A stretch of 64,000 bases of DNA from Aphrocallistes beatrix (taxonomy: Eukaryota > Porifera > Hexactinellida > Sceptrulophora > Aphrocallistidae), in contig OY725502.1 in NCBI GenBank assembly GCA_963281255.1, forward strand, positions 4,030,001 to 4,094,000, written 5' to 3'. Every line of letters begins with the position of its first letter. The stretch's first letter is position 1. The translations under genes and the position numbers were made by a program. Positions 10,069 to 20,608 of the stretch are shown here, piece after piece. The notes under the pieces are model-generated. The model had not been told where the DNA came from. It saw only the letters and a list, made by a program, of their open reading frames with translations, and did no database searches.

Positions 10069-10306
10069 AACGTAAACTGGGGCGACTTTGGCCCTAAGAG
10101 GTTGCTTTGTCCTACAATAGCAATTTTCATAAAATATACTCAAACTTATGAATCAATGTAATCACATTGATAATATGTTGAATGAAACTCTCAATATATC
10201 CAAAGGTATTTAAACCGCAATATTTCTAAGTTTGAGTATATTTTATTAAAATTTCTATTGTGGGTCAAAGCAACCTCTTAGGGCCAAAGTCGGCCCAGTT
10301 TACGGT
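10069..10306. mobile_element. MITE with about 75-bp terminal inverted repeats
   Basis: About 238 bp. The left arm CGTAAACTGGGGCGACTTTG, GCCCTAAGAGGTTGCTTTG and AAAATATACTCAAACTTA is mirrored by AAGTTTGAGTATATTTTAT, CAAAGCAACCTCTTAGGGCC and AAAGTCGGCCCAGTTTACGG. Long near-identical arms and an AT-rich core are typical of non-autonomous DNA transposons. Confidence 0.75.
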
Positions 10307-10885
10307 AACGTAATTATTATCGTTTCTACATAACTCATTTCTACAATCGATTAGAGTGAGTTACAACACTTTAGTTGTATCAAAAGAAACAAAGAATGGA
10401 GCAAATGTATCCACAAACAATTATGATGAGATCTTTGAATTTGTAGTTAAGTTGGTACGAAGTTGTGTGTAGAAACTTATCAAAATGTAGACAGCGACTA
10501 AACATAACTTTGTCTTGACGATAGAGCCATTGACCATCTGCTTTGGTATTAACTTAGTCCGAGGACCTAGGCTATGTTATGACTTTTCATTAACCGAAAA
10601 CGGCAGAAGTGTTAGAATTTTAACAAACAAATGTTATTTTCAAGCACAATTAATGCAAAATACTACCTTGAAAATCGCATTATATACTCCTTAAATCTGC
10701 AAATATCCTCATATACCATTACATATGCTCTTATCACGTTCATTATCAACGAATTGCTCTCGTAATTATATCTTTGAATTTACACAAATAAACCCATTGA
10801 AAAGATTCATGAATTTGAATCAATTCTCCCTTCAACGAGTTAGCATTAGCACAATCAGAATAGAGAAATACAAAAGCTTGCAACC

Positions 10886-13800
10886 ATGGCCAGCACTCCG
10901 TACCACATCACCACGCTACTGGACAAGATGACTTCCACAGACAAAGATTACAGATTCATGGCCTGCAACGATCTGATCACAGAGCTGAAGAAGGATGTGC
11001 TGAAGTTGGACGAAGAAGCTGAGAAGAGAGTTGCTCAGATGTTACTCAAACTGCTGCAGGACAAGAACGGAGAAGTGCAGAACTTGGCTGTCAAATGTTT
11101 AGGTGAGCTTAGACACAACTCTATACTTGCCAACTGGCCCGTGAAAACTTTCCCGCTTGTCAGTTTATGGGACCTATGAAAAGATACTATGTCCCGCTAA
11201 AATACTACTTATGTCCCGCTTTTTCCTTGCAGAGGTTGGCAAGTATGTAACTCCTTTAAAACTAACTCTTAGAAGGGATTGCTCATATGTCCGGATATTT
11301 AGTGTTGGCTAGCTACTGCTTCCTCAATTGTAAAATATTGGTAGTGAACATATGGACAATGATATTCGTGCTGGTCTGATACAGCCTTTCTACCAATATA
11401 TAACTCTCTATTTCCATTGAGAAAGAATTCTTGTTTTGATCCTGAAATCACGGAACAAAACACTTAGAAAAGGTGATAATGGTTCAACGAATAACAAAGA
11501 GGGAGGGACAAATTTTGGGTAGAAATTTTCAGGGCTGTAAGCCACAGGTACCGTTGGTCCGTTTCAACCAAGTCAGGGGCGCCGAACTTTTCGAAATCTA
11601 AGGACAATTTCGGGGTTCCAGGGGAGAGGTCGAGCCCCCCGGGTTCGGCGCCTATGGGTAGAGTCCAGCGTAGCCTCACCACTACACACACACAGGTCTG
11701 CTGGTGCATAAGTCGAAGGAGAGCAACCTATTCTGGCTCACAGACACGCTCTGTGACAATCTCACCGCTAAAGAGGAGCAGCTGCGAGATATCAGCTCCA
11801 TCGCTCTCAAGACGATCATCTCAGAACTCCCTCCCCCCTCCAACTCTCTCTCCGGACGCATCGCGCACTCTCTGATTCAGAAGATACTCGCGATATTCAA
11901 GGACACCAGCATAGTGCCGCATGTCCAGCTGGAGAGTCTGGACATCATTAGCGACCTCTTGATCAGGCGAGTTCATTTTTATTACGGACAAGTGAGCAAG
12001 ATAAACTGGAATGAATGTTAAATGGACTCCTTGGAATTCCGAACAGGAGTCAGTTTCCAAAAAGATATAACTTCTTTTCCAAGTTCTCTCTCATAGAGAT
12101 ACTCTGACGTATTTGGAATTTGATTGAAACCTTAATTACGTACTACATCAAATGATAGAAAAGTAGAATTAAAATCAACATACCATTCCATCTTTGACAG
12201 GATTCCCTATTCTTCCTAGATACGGCAACCTTCTGCAATCTCAGCACGAAGAGATTCTTGACATGTCTCTCGTTCTGATGAAGAACAGCCGTGCGGCGGT
12301 TAGGAAACGGTCCATCTTAGTGCTGAGTCAGTTGGTCACCTGTTGCACACAGGAAGTGTTCTTGAAGCTAATCGAGTACGTCATTGTTAGGCTGAGTGAA
12401 GTGGAATCAGCTGCGACGTACAAGACATTCATTCAGGTATTGCGTCAGCTCTAGCAGTGAATAAGCTAATGACGTCATAACTCTAAAATTCTAAATCGAT
12501 ATAGATATGAATTCATTAAAATTAGACTGAATTCTGCTAACAATCATTCTGGGCGGGGAAGCCATTAAAATACGGGTTCGTTACTATAAATAGAATTGAC
12601 CCCAAGACTAATTCGGGATTATTTAACGCATCATATAGATTGCCTACGTAAATATGGCTTTGTCTATTTGCTTTAGAGAATGCTTTTAGGCTGGGTTATC
12701 TAATCAATAGTTGGGTAGGCTTGTGAGGTTAGTATTGGGGATTCGGGGTGTGATCAAATATTCAGAGGCATGACTTGTCCAGGTTGAAAAACACAAGCGA
12801 AACCCTACACGCATATGCTCATATGTAGGTAGCCAATTATCAGTACGATTTACTTTTAACAGAGAAAACATATACACTGTGAGGTCTATTATTAGCTTCC
12901 TCAAGGGTGTAGTAATGTATCGACGCAACTACTACTGCCGATTGCACCAATCCTTAATCCTATCTTGTTCGTCTAATAGGCCCTCGGTTCCATCACCAGG
13001 CAAGCTGGCGTGCGTCTGTCTGAGCTACTGTCCAAGATAATCCCCCTCGTACTCCTACCTTGCACCGATGAATCTAGCTTCAAGGATGACGAACTTAGGG
13101 AATGTTGTCTGCAGACATTAGAAGCGTTTTTACAAAAGTGCCCGCGGTACATTGGCCAGTACATTCCAGAGATCACAACCATTACGCTTGTCTATCTAGC
13201 GCATGATCCTAACTACTATGATGAGGGAGAGGAGGCTACAGGATCAGATGATGAAGTGATGGAGACAGATCAAGAACCGGTACTTTAGATTGCCAGTTTT
13301 AAAATTCTAGACAGAGGTGGTTGAGAACTAGTGGGAATATACCTTGTCACCAAATTTCATCCATGTGTTGTTTTACTGGGATAGCGACTACGGAGTAAAA
13401 AGACAAAATATTATGGTGTCAGACTGTTCAGTAAGTGCTATACTAGAATTAGGAGAGTATAGTCGGCAAATAATTTAGTGATCATTATTAACCGAATTTA
13501 ATAATAAAATGATTGATTATATTAGAATTCTAAAAAATATGAAAAATTACTTAGCACTGGAGGTACGAAAAATTATTTATATCTATGATAAATATATTTT
13601 TACTTTTAAAACTGACAAATTATGATGGTCACACATGTAATAGGATTCAGGGGATGAATCTGACCATTACGAAGATTACAGTGACGACGATGACGTGAGT
13701 TGGAAAGTTCGCCGCGCGGCAGCTAAATGCATTTCAGCCATTATATCTTCGCGCCCGGATATGCTCTCTGAGCAGTACACTACTCTCTCGCCCGCCTTGA

Positions 13801-16800
13801 TTAAGAGATTCAAAGAGAGAGAAGATAACGTTAAAGCTGACATATTTGAAGCTTATATTATGTTGTTGAAACAAACGAAGGCTTTCAACATGGTAGTCAG
13901 CCGGAATTGTATTGCGGATTCGAATGAAATGGATACAGATGGACCTTTAATACAGCTGCAACGTCAGGTTTGTGTGTAATTTCCAACTAATACAATGTCT
14001 GAAAAATGTTTCAACACAAATACTGAATTTTTGGACCATGGATTTAAATATTAAGTGTTGCTTAGCCATCTAAAATGTAAGAATGTTGGCAAATAATTTT
14101 AGACTAATTTCTGTAATGAAAAATTAAAGAAAGTGATATTAAAATTGTAATTGGGTGAGACATAAACATGATTTCTTTGGAAATGAAATGACTAATTTCT
14201 GCAAAATCGTGTAATTTCTTCAGAATTTTTACAATTTAATTTTTCAATCATGTCAAGGTGCCTGATTTGGTACGCGCCGTTTCGAAACAACTCAAACAGA
14301 AAAGTGACCGCACAAGACAATGCTGCTTCAGTCTCCTAACCGAGTTAGTCCTGACCCTTCCAGGCTCACTCAGCCTACAGGAGCACCTCAACAAAATCGT
14401 TTCGGCAATTGCAAGCTCGATCAACGACAAAAACGCCGCTTCAAACCTTAAGATAGACATTTTGCATTTCCTTCACGTGTTGCTGTCCAACCATGTACCA
14501 ACTTGTTTTCACCCGCACGTACCTGCTTTATGTCCGTTGTTAGTCAATGCAATCGAGGACTCGTTCTATAAGATAACGAGTGAGGCTCTACTCGTCACGC
14601 AGCAACTGGTTGTAGTGCTGAGACCTGATCCGACCAAAGCACAAGAATTCGATTTTGAGCCATTCATTGATACCTTGTACCAGGTTAGTTAGTTCTTTAG
14701 GAACTTGAAATGCTATGCAACAGTATATATAGCTGTAGTATTGTGAAAATTTCAATGATTTGGCAATTAGGACTTTTGGACCTCTACTTTAACCTCATAG
14801 ATTTCGTTAGAGTTTTTTCTGGGTATTTTTATAGCCTACACTTCTACGTTTGAAAGCAACTGATATCGACCAAGAAGTGAAGGAACGCGCGATTTCATGC
14901 ACCTCTCAGATGATTTCGTCTCTAGGAGATAAACTAACCAAAGACCAACTCAACGAGTGTCAAACCATCTTCCTTGACAGACTCGAAAACGAAATTACTC
15001 GACTTACGACTGTGAAGGGCGTATCCACTCTCGCAAGCTCACCTCTCAATCTTAACCTTAGCTTAATCTTGCCGAAGACATTCCCACTGTTGGCAACTTT
15101 CCTACGGAAAAACCATCGTGCCCTCAGGATTGCATCGCTGCATTGTCTCACTGTATTGTTCCTTAGGTAACTTTTAAGTTTAACTGTACAGTGTTTCATA
15201 CAGGATTTGCATGCAAGAGGGGCATTCTGGGGTATCAAAATAAACAGTAGGGGGACAAAAATTAATAAGGGGCTCTCCCCTGTATGAAACCCCGCTATGG
15301 TAGACCAACGTGAATTTTGGGATCAGTTGTCATTTTATTCATTAAAATAACTTCGGCTAAAATCGATATATTCCAAGCACTTGGTTGGTTGTAACAGCAG
15401 TTGGCCGTATTTCTAGATACCCATCGGTGGTGACACAAGAGCTCTATAGCCCTGTATTAAAGGAGCTAGCGCCTCTCATTTCCGAAGAAGACTTACACAT
15501 CTCACAGTTGGTACTGACTCTGTTGGCTGGCTTGGGCAGGAAGATTCCATCAGCTATGAACTATTTGCATGATGCCTTGATGCCTCGTATTCTATGCTTA
15601 CTCGTGTCCCCATTGCTTCAAGGTAAATAGTGGGATGTTATATAATGCCAAGGTATTGATTGGCGATCTTAATCTATTCTATTTATAGCAGGGACCCCAC
15701 ATTTCTAAGGTTTCCCGCCCAAAATGACTTAATCGGAAATGAGTTAGCAAAATCCAAAGTACATTTTAATCAAATATTGTTTCTAGGCGCGGCTCAGAAT
15801 GCTCTACTTGACTTTTTCACTTCTCTTGTGCACGCTAAAATTTCTTCTTTATCTTTCGACTCACTTCTAACTCTGATAACTCAACCAATCGATACGACAC
15901 CCAAGGATCCATCCACGCGTGTCTTGCATAAGCAGGGATTCCAAAGCATCGCTAAGAGTGTCTCAGCTCTTGTGCTTGCTGTTCCCGGGAAAACTGATCC
16001 TACTGTGAAACGTTTGGTGAAGATTATATCAAGCAATAGCTCCAGTGACAATCAAAGGCTTTACGCTTTGTTAACGATTGGAGAAATTGGTAAGATTAAA
16101 TTTAAGAGTAATACGGAAATGATATTTAACTGTTCTCTATCTAAAAGGCCTAAATTCGCGAATTAACTGAACCTTTTAATAGGAAAGAACCACAATCTCA
16201 GCTCTTTCGGAGAACTCCAGCAGATTTTGATACAGTCTTTCAATCTACCGTCGGAAGACGTAAAGTCAGCAGCAGCCTATGCTCTCGGTAACATCAGTGC
16301 AGGTAACGTTGACCAATTTGTGCCTTACCTTCTAACCCAAATACAAACTTACCCACAGCATGGGTACCTCCTGTTGCAATCGCTGAAAGAGGTTATCATA
16401 TCTCTGAGTCGCCATCCTGACGACTTCTCGAAGTTGAAACCTTGCATTGAAGAGATCTGGTCGCACTTATTCCAAAATTGTGAATCACCGGAAGAAGGAA
16501 AAAGACAGGTGGTAGCTGAGTGCATCGGGAAATTAACTTTGATTGATATAAAGGAGAGACTTCCGAAGTTAGAAGCGGCCTTGCAGTCTGAATCTCCGAA
16601 TGTCCGTGCGACAGTCGTAGCCGCCTTCAAATTCACAATAACAGAGCAGCCGCAGTCATTTGACCCTCTCCTGAAAGAGTACATAGGCCCTTTCCTCAGC
16701 ATGCTAGAAGATCCAGTTTTACTTGTGAGGAGAGTTGCACTGATTGCACTGAACTCAGCCGCCCATAACAAACCTTCTCTGATTAAAGATATGTTGGATG

Positions 16801-17354
16801 TTATATTGCCAAAGTTGTATGCTGAAACGAACGTTAGAAAGGAGTTGATTCGACAGGTTGAAATGGGCCCGTTTAAGCATACTGTTGATGATGGGCTTGA
16901 CATGCGAAAGGCGGCTTTCGAATGTATGTACACACTTCTTGACACGTGTCTAGACCGTCTGGATATATTCGAGTTCCTCACCAACATGGAGAAAGGTTTG
17001 AAAGACCATTACGACATTAAAATGCTGACATACTTGATGCTATCCAGGCTCTCTCTGCTTTCTCCTGCGGCCATCTTAGCTCATCTCGATGCGTTGCTGG
17101 ACGGTTTGAAGGCAACGATACAGAGTAATGTGAAACCTGAGAGTGTTAAGCAAGAGTATGAAAAGCAGCTTGAACTGAAACGTTCAGCGATCCGGGCTCT
17201 AGTCGCTATCTTACAAGTTCAAGATGCGAATAAGAATCCGAGATTAACCGATTTCCTCTCTCAAATCAAAGCTGATAAAAACCTAAACATGGTCCTTGAC
17301 AGTGTGATGCATGACACGAAAACCTTGCCTGGAGACTCGATGGACACAAGTTGA
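10886..17354 (+). CDS. CAND1: CAND1, cullin-associated NEDD8-dissociated protein 1
   Basis: An all-HEAT-repeat protein that binds unneddylated cullin-RBX1 and exchanges SCF substrate receptors. Exons: 10886-11102, 11696-about 11966, 12201-12436, 12980-13279, 13644-13967, 14258-14693, 14835-15166, 15378-15622, 15787-16089, 16183-17354. Except at the exon 2/3 junction, phases agree. The start [17 protein letters not shown] follows a Kozak-like ACCATGG. Recognisable segments in family order are [41 protein letters not shown]-like [51 protein letters not shown]-like [16 protein letters not shown] (TIP120 region) and the terminal SMDTS shared with vertebrates. Predicted length is about 1,275 residues against about 1,230 in vertebrates. 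No GT-AG pair keeps frame between exon 2 (ending near ATCAGG at 11962-11967) and exon 3, so that boundary is approximate. Spacing to DHODH is 413 bp. Confidence 0.95.
11123..11246. repeat. Foldback element in CAND1 intron 1
   Basis: ATACTTGCCAAC (11123-11134) and its exact complement GTTGGCAAGTAT (11235-11246) bound a 124-bp unit that also holds two copies of TATGTCCCGCT. This explains an exon-like CAGAGGTTGGCAAGTATGTA inside the intron. Confidence 0.65.
11575..11653. repeat. GC-rich foldback in CAND1 intron 1
   Basis: AGGGGCGCCGAAC near 11575 is mirrored by GTTCGGCGCCT at 11643-11653. The GC content contrasts with the rest of the intron and suggests a repeat insertion just before exon 2. 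Confidence 0.5.
12551..12606 (+). repeat. Dispersed repeat copy (partner at 574-629)
   Basis: Lies in the CAND1 intron after exon 3. It shares GGGCNGGGANGCC, TTACTATAAATAGAAT and ACCCCAAG with the copy at 574-629. Confidence 0.55.
15192..15290. repeat. Foldback in CAND1 intron 7
   Basis: TGTTTCATACAGG (15192-15204) is mirrored by CCTGTATGAAAC (15279-15290), and GAGGGGC is mirrored by GGGGCTC-type sequence inside. It occupies about half of the intron. Confidence 0.6.
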
Positions 17355-17767
17355 ATCTAATAGTTAGATTAGATAGGCCTAAATGTAGATCTTTTGGAAT
17401 TTAACTAGACTACTTTTAGTGTGAAATCCGTTAGGGAACCCATTTAGATTGACGATGTAGGTAGCAGCCAGCCTGAGTGTATAATTCCATGTGTATATAG
17501 CAGATTTATTCTATTACGTTTCCAATGTAGAGATGGGGACTTCATAAATTTAGGGAATCATGGTTTAATAGTACGTATTTTCTCTGATCTAAAAAAAAAA
17601 GTATCTCTAATAGTATATATAAACTTTGTATCGTTTTTTGACAACGGGGGACCCTGCTAGATTCGAAGCCAAAATAAACATCGATAAAGTCAATTATAAT
17701 CTCTGAAATATTTTTCACTAGCGACTTTTCTCTTAATTAGATAATACCTCACCAATAGAGTCCGTTT
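17355..17767. other. CAND1-DHODH spacer
   Basis: 413 bp holding the CAND1 3'UTR, the AATAAA at 17673 and the DHODH 5' region, with an acceptor-like CTCACCAATAG nine bases before the DHODH ATG. I see nothing else. Confidence 0.6.
17673..17678 (+). terminator. Candidate poly(A) signal AATAAA for CAND1
   Basis: An AATAAA hexamer 319 nt past the CAND1 stop codon and 90 nt before the DHODH start. It is placed sensibly for CAND1 3'-end formation, but it is a short motif and unproven. Confidence 0.4.
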
Positions 17768-18910
17768 ATGCTAAGAAAGCTCGGGGTTATATACTTTTCT
17801 ACACATGGTCTTTTGTACTTAACGTGGAGCTTCGGTGACAAAGATCTAATATGTGACAAAATAATAACACCTTGGCTAAACACGTGGGCTCCCGAAATGG
17901 CGCATAAATTTGTTATCAGCTGCCTTCGTCGCGGAATAGGACCTATCAACTATCCACAAGGAGACCCCATCCTCAAAACCAATCTCGCCCACTATCCAAT
18001 TTCCAGTCCAATTGGCCTGGCAGCTGGGTTCGATAAAGATGCTGAAGCTTTGCCGGGTCTATCCAATTTGAAGTTTAGTTTCATTGAGGTAGGCACCGTT
18101 ACGCCGCAGCCACAGAGCGGATACGAAGGGCCAAGGTTGTTCAAGTTGAAGAAAGACAAAGCTATTATTAACAGAATGGGATTCAATAATGAGGGCGCTG
18201 ATGCAATGTCTGAACGAATTGATAAATTTAATGAGAAATATACGAAAAACTTCATTTTAGGAATTAATCTTGGCAAAAATAAAAAAAGCACCGATGCGAA
18301 TCTCGATTATAGAACTGGGGTGATGAAGCTGGGCTATTGTGCCGACTACATAGTACTGAATGTCTCTTCGCCCAATACCAAAGGCTTGAGGGATCTCCAA
18401 AATGAAAATGAACTGAGAAGTCTTTTGTTAAACGTGAAAAGTGAGATGAAGAAAAGAAAAGTTGAGAGACCTCTTTTTCTCAAGATTAGTCCTGACCTAA
18501 CCACACAAGGAATCGAAGATATTATCAATGTTGTAAGAGAGGATGAGACAAAGGTTGATGGCCTTATTGTTGCCAACTCCACGATACGGAGGGATTTTGA
18601 CCTTCACGGACCGTATTTTAGGTTGTCAGGAGGGTTAACAGGAAAACCAATTCGTAATCTTTCGACAGAAATGATCCGTGAAGTCTATCGGATTAGTAAG
18701 GGTGAGATACCAATCATTGGGGTGGGAGGGGTTTTCACAGGTGATGATGCTTTTGAGAAGATAAAAGCCGGCGCAAGTCTGATACAGTTTTATTCGGCCT
18801 TCGCTTACGAGGGTCCAACCGTTTTGAGGAAAATTGAAAGCAGGTTGGCCCAACTATTAAAAGAAAATAATTTCACTAATGTTAGCGAGGCAGTAGGCAT
18901 CGATGTTTAA
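17768..18910 (+). CDS. DHODH: Dihydroorotate dehydrogenase (quinone), class 2, mitochondrial
   Basis: 380 residues, the fourth step of pyrimidine synthesis: dihydroorotate to orotate with ubiquinone as acceptor at the inner mitochondrial membrane. An N-terminal hydrophobic stretch (about residues 6-22) is followed by the quinone-tunnel helix region, then the alpha/beta barrel. FMN and substrate motifs are IGLAAGFDKDAEALPGL, FIEVGTVTPQPQ, RMGFNNEGAD, LNVSSPNTKGLRDLQ with the class 2 catalytic Ser, KISPDL, NSTIRR, LSGGLTGKPI, IIGVGGVFTGDDA and IQFYSAFAYEGP. Length is close to the animal enzyme (about 395). The start is the first ATG, preceded by AATAG nine bases upstream. Single exon, unlike the neighbouring genes. 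UQCR10, a subunit of the complex that reoxidises the ubiquinol, lies 1.2 kb downstream. Confidence 0.96.
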   Translation: MLRKLGVIYFSTHGLLYLTWSFGDKDLICDKIITPWLNTWAPEMAHKFVISCLRRGIGPINYPQGDPILKTNLAHYPISSPIGLAAGFDKDAEALPGLSNLKFSFIEVGTVTPQPQSGYEGPRLFKLKKDKAIINRMGFNNEGADAMSERIDKFNEKYTKNFILGINLGKNKKSTDANLDYRTGVMKLGYCADYIVLNVSSPNTKGLRDLQNENELRSLLLNVKSEMKKRKVERPLFLKISPDLTTQGIEDIINVVREDETKVDGLIVANSTIRRDFDLHGPYFRLSGGLTGKPIRNLSTEMIREVYRISKGEIPIIGVGGVFTGDDAFEKIKAGASLIQFYSAFAYEGPTVLRKIESRLAQLLKENNFTNVSEAVGIDV

Positions 18911-19123
18911 CTCTAAATTTTATTAAAAGAAATGGATAGAATACGCCTGAATATAAATCCGATAATTTGAATTAACTTTAAGCGATTTTGACTTTTTTTC
19001 TAACTTTTCAATCTTGTCTAAATTAGCTTTTTCTAAAAGTCCAAAATTCCGTACCTCGTAACAAATATCTTTACGAAGCGAGTTGGATTTCCTCACCTTA
19101 TTTTTCGAATTTTCAGAAGGGAA

Positions 19124-19501
19124 ATGAAGCTCATCTCACATAACATTTTGCAGTACAACATGAAAGGTGGTAAAAAGGGTTATCCGTTGATTATCCAAGC
19201 CACCAAGATCGAAGAGGTCAAATCTGAATTTAACCCTGAATTTTTGGTTAAAATGATGGATAGGCTTGAGTACCCGGTGATTGTTCATGCACTCGAAATG
19301 ATTGGGAAGAAAGATTTCCTCCCAGTAATGGTGCCCGAAAAATTTGCTGAAGAAGAAGAGTTCATGAAAAATTTGCACCATGCTCTGCTAGAGATTGACA
19401 TTGTAGAAGGAGATCTGATATGTCCTGAGTCTGGAAGGAAATTCCCAATCAAGGATGGCATACCGAATATGTTACTGACAGAAGAGGAAATTGAAAAGTA
19501 G
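19124..19501 (+). CDS. TRMT112: TRMT112, methyltransferase activator subunit
   Basis: 125 residues, the same length as the vertebrate protein. It is the obligate zinc-binding or zinc-ribbon-like partner that stabilises several tRNA, rRNA and protein methyltransferases (for example TRMT11, ALKBH8, BUD23, METTL5 and HEMK2 in animals). Family marks are the start MKLISHNILQ, EFNPEFLVKM, EEEEFMKNLHHALLEIDIVE, the conserved block GDLICPESGRKFPIKDGIPN and the end MLLTEEEIEK. Only one Cys remains in the central region, as in the animal form. Single coding exon; TTTTTCGAATTTTCAG ends seven bases before the ATG, so a 5'UTR intron or a trans-splice acceptor is likely. It lies 213 bp after DHODH. Confidence 0.96.
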   Translation: MKLISHNILQYNMKGGKKGYPLIIQATKIEEVKSEFNPEFLVKMMDRLEYPVIVHALEMIGKKDFLPVMVPEKFAEEEEFMKNLHHALLEIDIVEGDLICPESGRKFPIKDGIPNMLLTEEEIEK

Positions 19502-20113
19502 ACGTGAATCTTAAGTTCAATTTTTGTCCGTTTGTGTCAATATTTAGTTTATTGTATACACAGCCTTAGAATTTGAAGTTCAAAATACAGTTTACCACAG
19601 GTGAATCAAGGTTTTGTTACAGTCCCATAGTATTATACAATAAGTGCACTGTTTTCATCTTTCCAGTTGGATTTAATTTCGGACCGATGATTAGACTTCA
19701 TGCACCACTTTGATTTCAAATGAAATGAACGTTACAAACTCTATGAGGTCTGAATTGCTACAACTCAGCTAATTTCTCACATATATGTGGTGCTAGTGAG
19801 GGTATGTTGGAAATAGTTCACATGAAAACCACCATTAACCCTAATGATAAAAAGTCGAACTATTTCCTAAATCTGCAATTCGTACTATGTCCGCATTACC
19901 CTAGTTAGTGAGTATGTCCTGAATTTATTTCAAATATATTCATTTCTCCCCAAAATGTCCATCTTTTTTGCGAACTCAACAAAATGGCATAAAATACATG
20001 GTAGGACCAGGTGGGTGGATAAAAAATAACAATTAACGTTTTAGGGTAGAATCTTGTAGAATCTTATAGATTTTGTTTTCGATATTAGCCTTATCTTGTG
20101 TTCCTGAGCGCAC
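19502..20113. other. TRMT112-UQCR10 spacer
   Basis: 612 bp of AT-rich DNA with no open frame of interest and no clear repeat. Just before the UQCR10 ATG is a pyrimidine-rich acceptor-like CCTTATCTTGTGTTCCTGAG. Confidence 0.5.
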
Positions 20114-20302
20114 ATGGTAAATTTAATTCGCGGAGTTTATAACATCTTTCTGAGGAGAGGATCAACATTCTTTCTCACAGTGGTGGTAGGAGCGATAATT
20201 TTCGAGCGAACATCGGACGTCTCGATAGACGGGGCCTGGGAGTACTTAAATCAAGGAAAGTTATGGAAGCACATAGAGCATAAGTATAAGGACGAAGATT
20301 AG
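20114..20302 (+). CDS. UQCR10: Cytochrome b-c1 complex subunit 9 (Qcr9/UQCR10)
   Basis: 62 residues, the normal size of this single-pass complex III subunit of the inner mitochondrial membrane. Family marks are YNIFLRRGSTFFLTVVVGA, the membrane helix ending IIFERTSD, and the C-terminal signature NQGKLWKHIEHKY. It stabilises the cytochrome c1/Rieske region of the complex. Single coding exon, starting at the only sensible ATG, five bases after an acceptor-like CCTGAG. Gaps are 612 bp upstream and 306 bp downstream. Confidence 0.95.
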   Translation: MVNLIRGVYNIFLRRGSTFFLTVVVGAIIFERTSDVSIDGAWEYLNQGKLWKHIEHKYKDED

Positions 20303-20460
20303 AGTGATAGAAAGCGCAATCGAATTTGCAATTTATTTGTACTCACATTACTTGTAACTATATTTAATACTACTTAATTAGGTGGGAAATACTCTACTTC
20401 AGTTCTAAATCAGAATATATTACATTACTTCTATTTCTGGGAGCTATTTACTTAACAAAG

Positions 20461-20466
20461 AATAAA
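20461..20466 (+). terminator. Candidate poly(A) signal AATAAA for UQCR10
   Basis: An AATAAA hexamer 158 nt after the UQCR10 stop codon, before the NOC2L start at 20609. Confidence 0.4.
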
Positions 20467-20487
20467 ATCAGATGTTGTAGGGGGCTA

Positions 20488-20515
20488 ACACACACATATA
20501 TATATATATATATAT
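20488..20515. repeat. (CA)n(TA)n microsatellite
   Basis: A short CACACA run continues into about ten TA units, 94 bp before the NOC2L start codon. Confidence 0.85.
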
Positions 20516-20608
20516 CGCTAATTATTGCCTTTGCATATATGTAAATATCAAGAACAAGGTGTGAATTTAATTATATTTTTTTAAAAGAGTTGACAATCAA
20601 ACTTAAGT

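Larger units (their letters stand above)
9454..10885. other. Intergenic spacer with two inverted-repeat elements
   Basis: About 1.4 kb between UBE2J2 and CAND1. It contains the foldback at 9708-9799 and the MITE at 10069-10306. The open frame at 10725-10931 overlaps the CAND1 start in another frame and has no family resemblance. Confidence 0.6.

Noticed and set aside
11231-11246. Possible small CAND1 exon after CCTTGCAG (GTTGGCAAGTAT before GTAACT)
   Set aside because: Direct joining of exon 1 (ends 11102) to 11696 gives the conserved KCLG-LLVHK reading, and GTTGGCAAGTAT is the right arm of a foldback.
16349-16987. 212-codon antisense frame in the last CAND1 exon
   Set aside because: Antisense shadow of a conserved coding exon; no start context or family.
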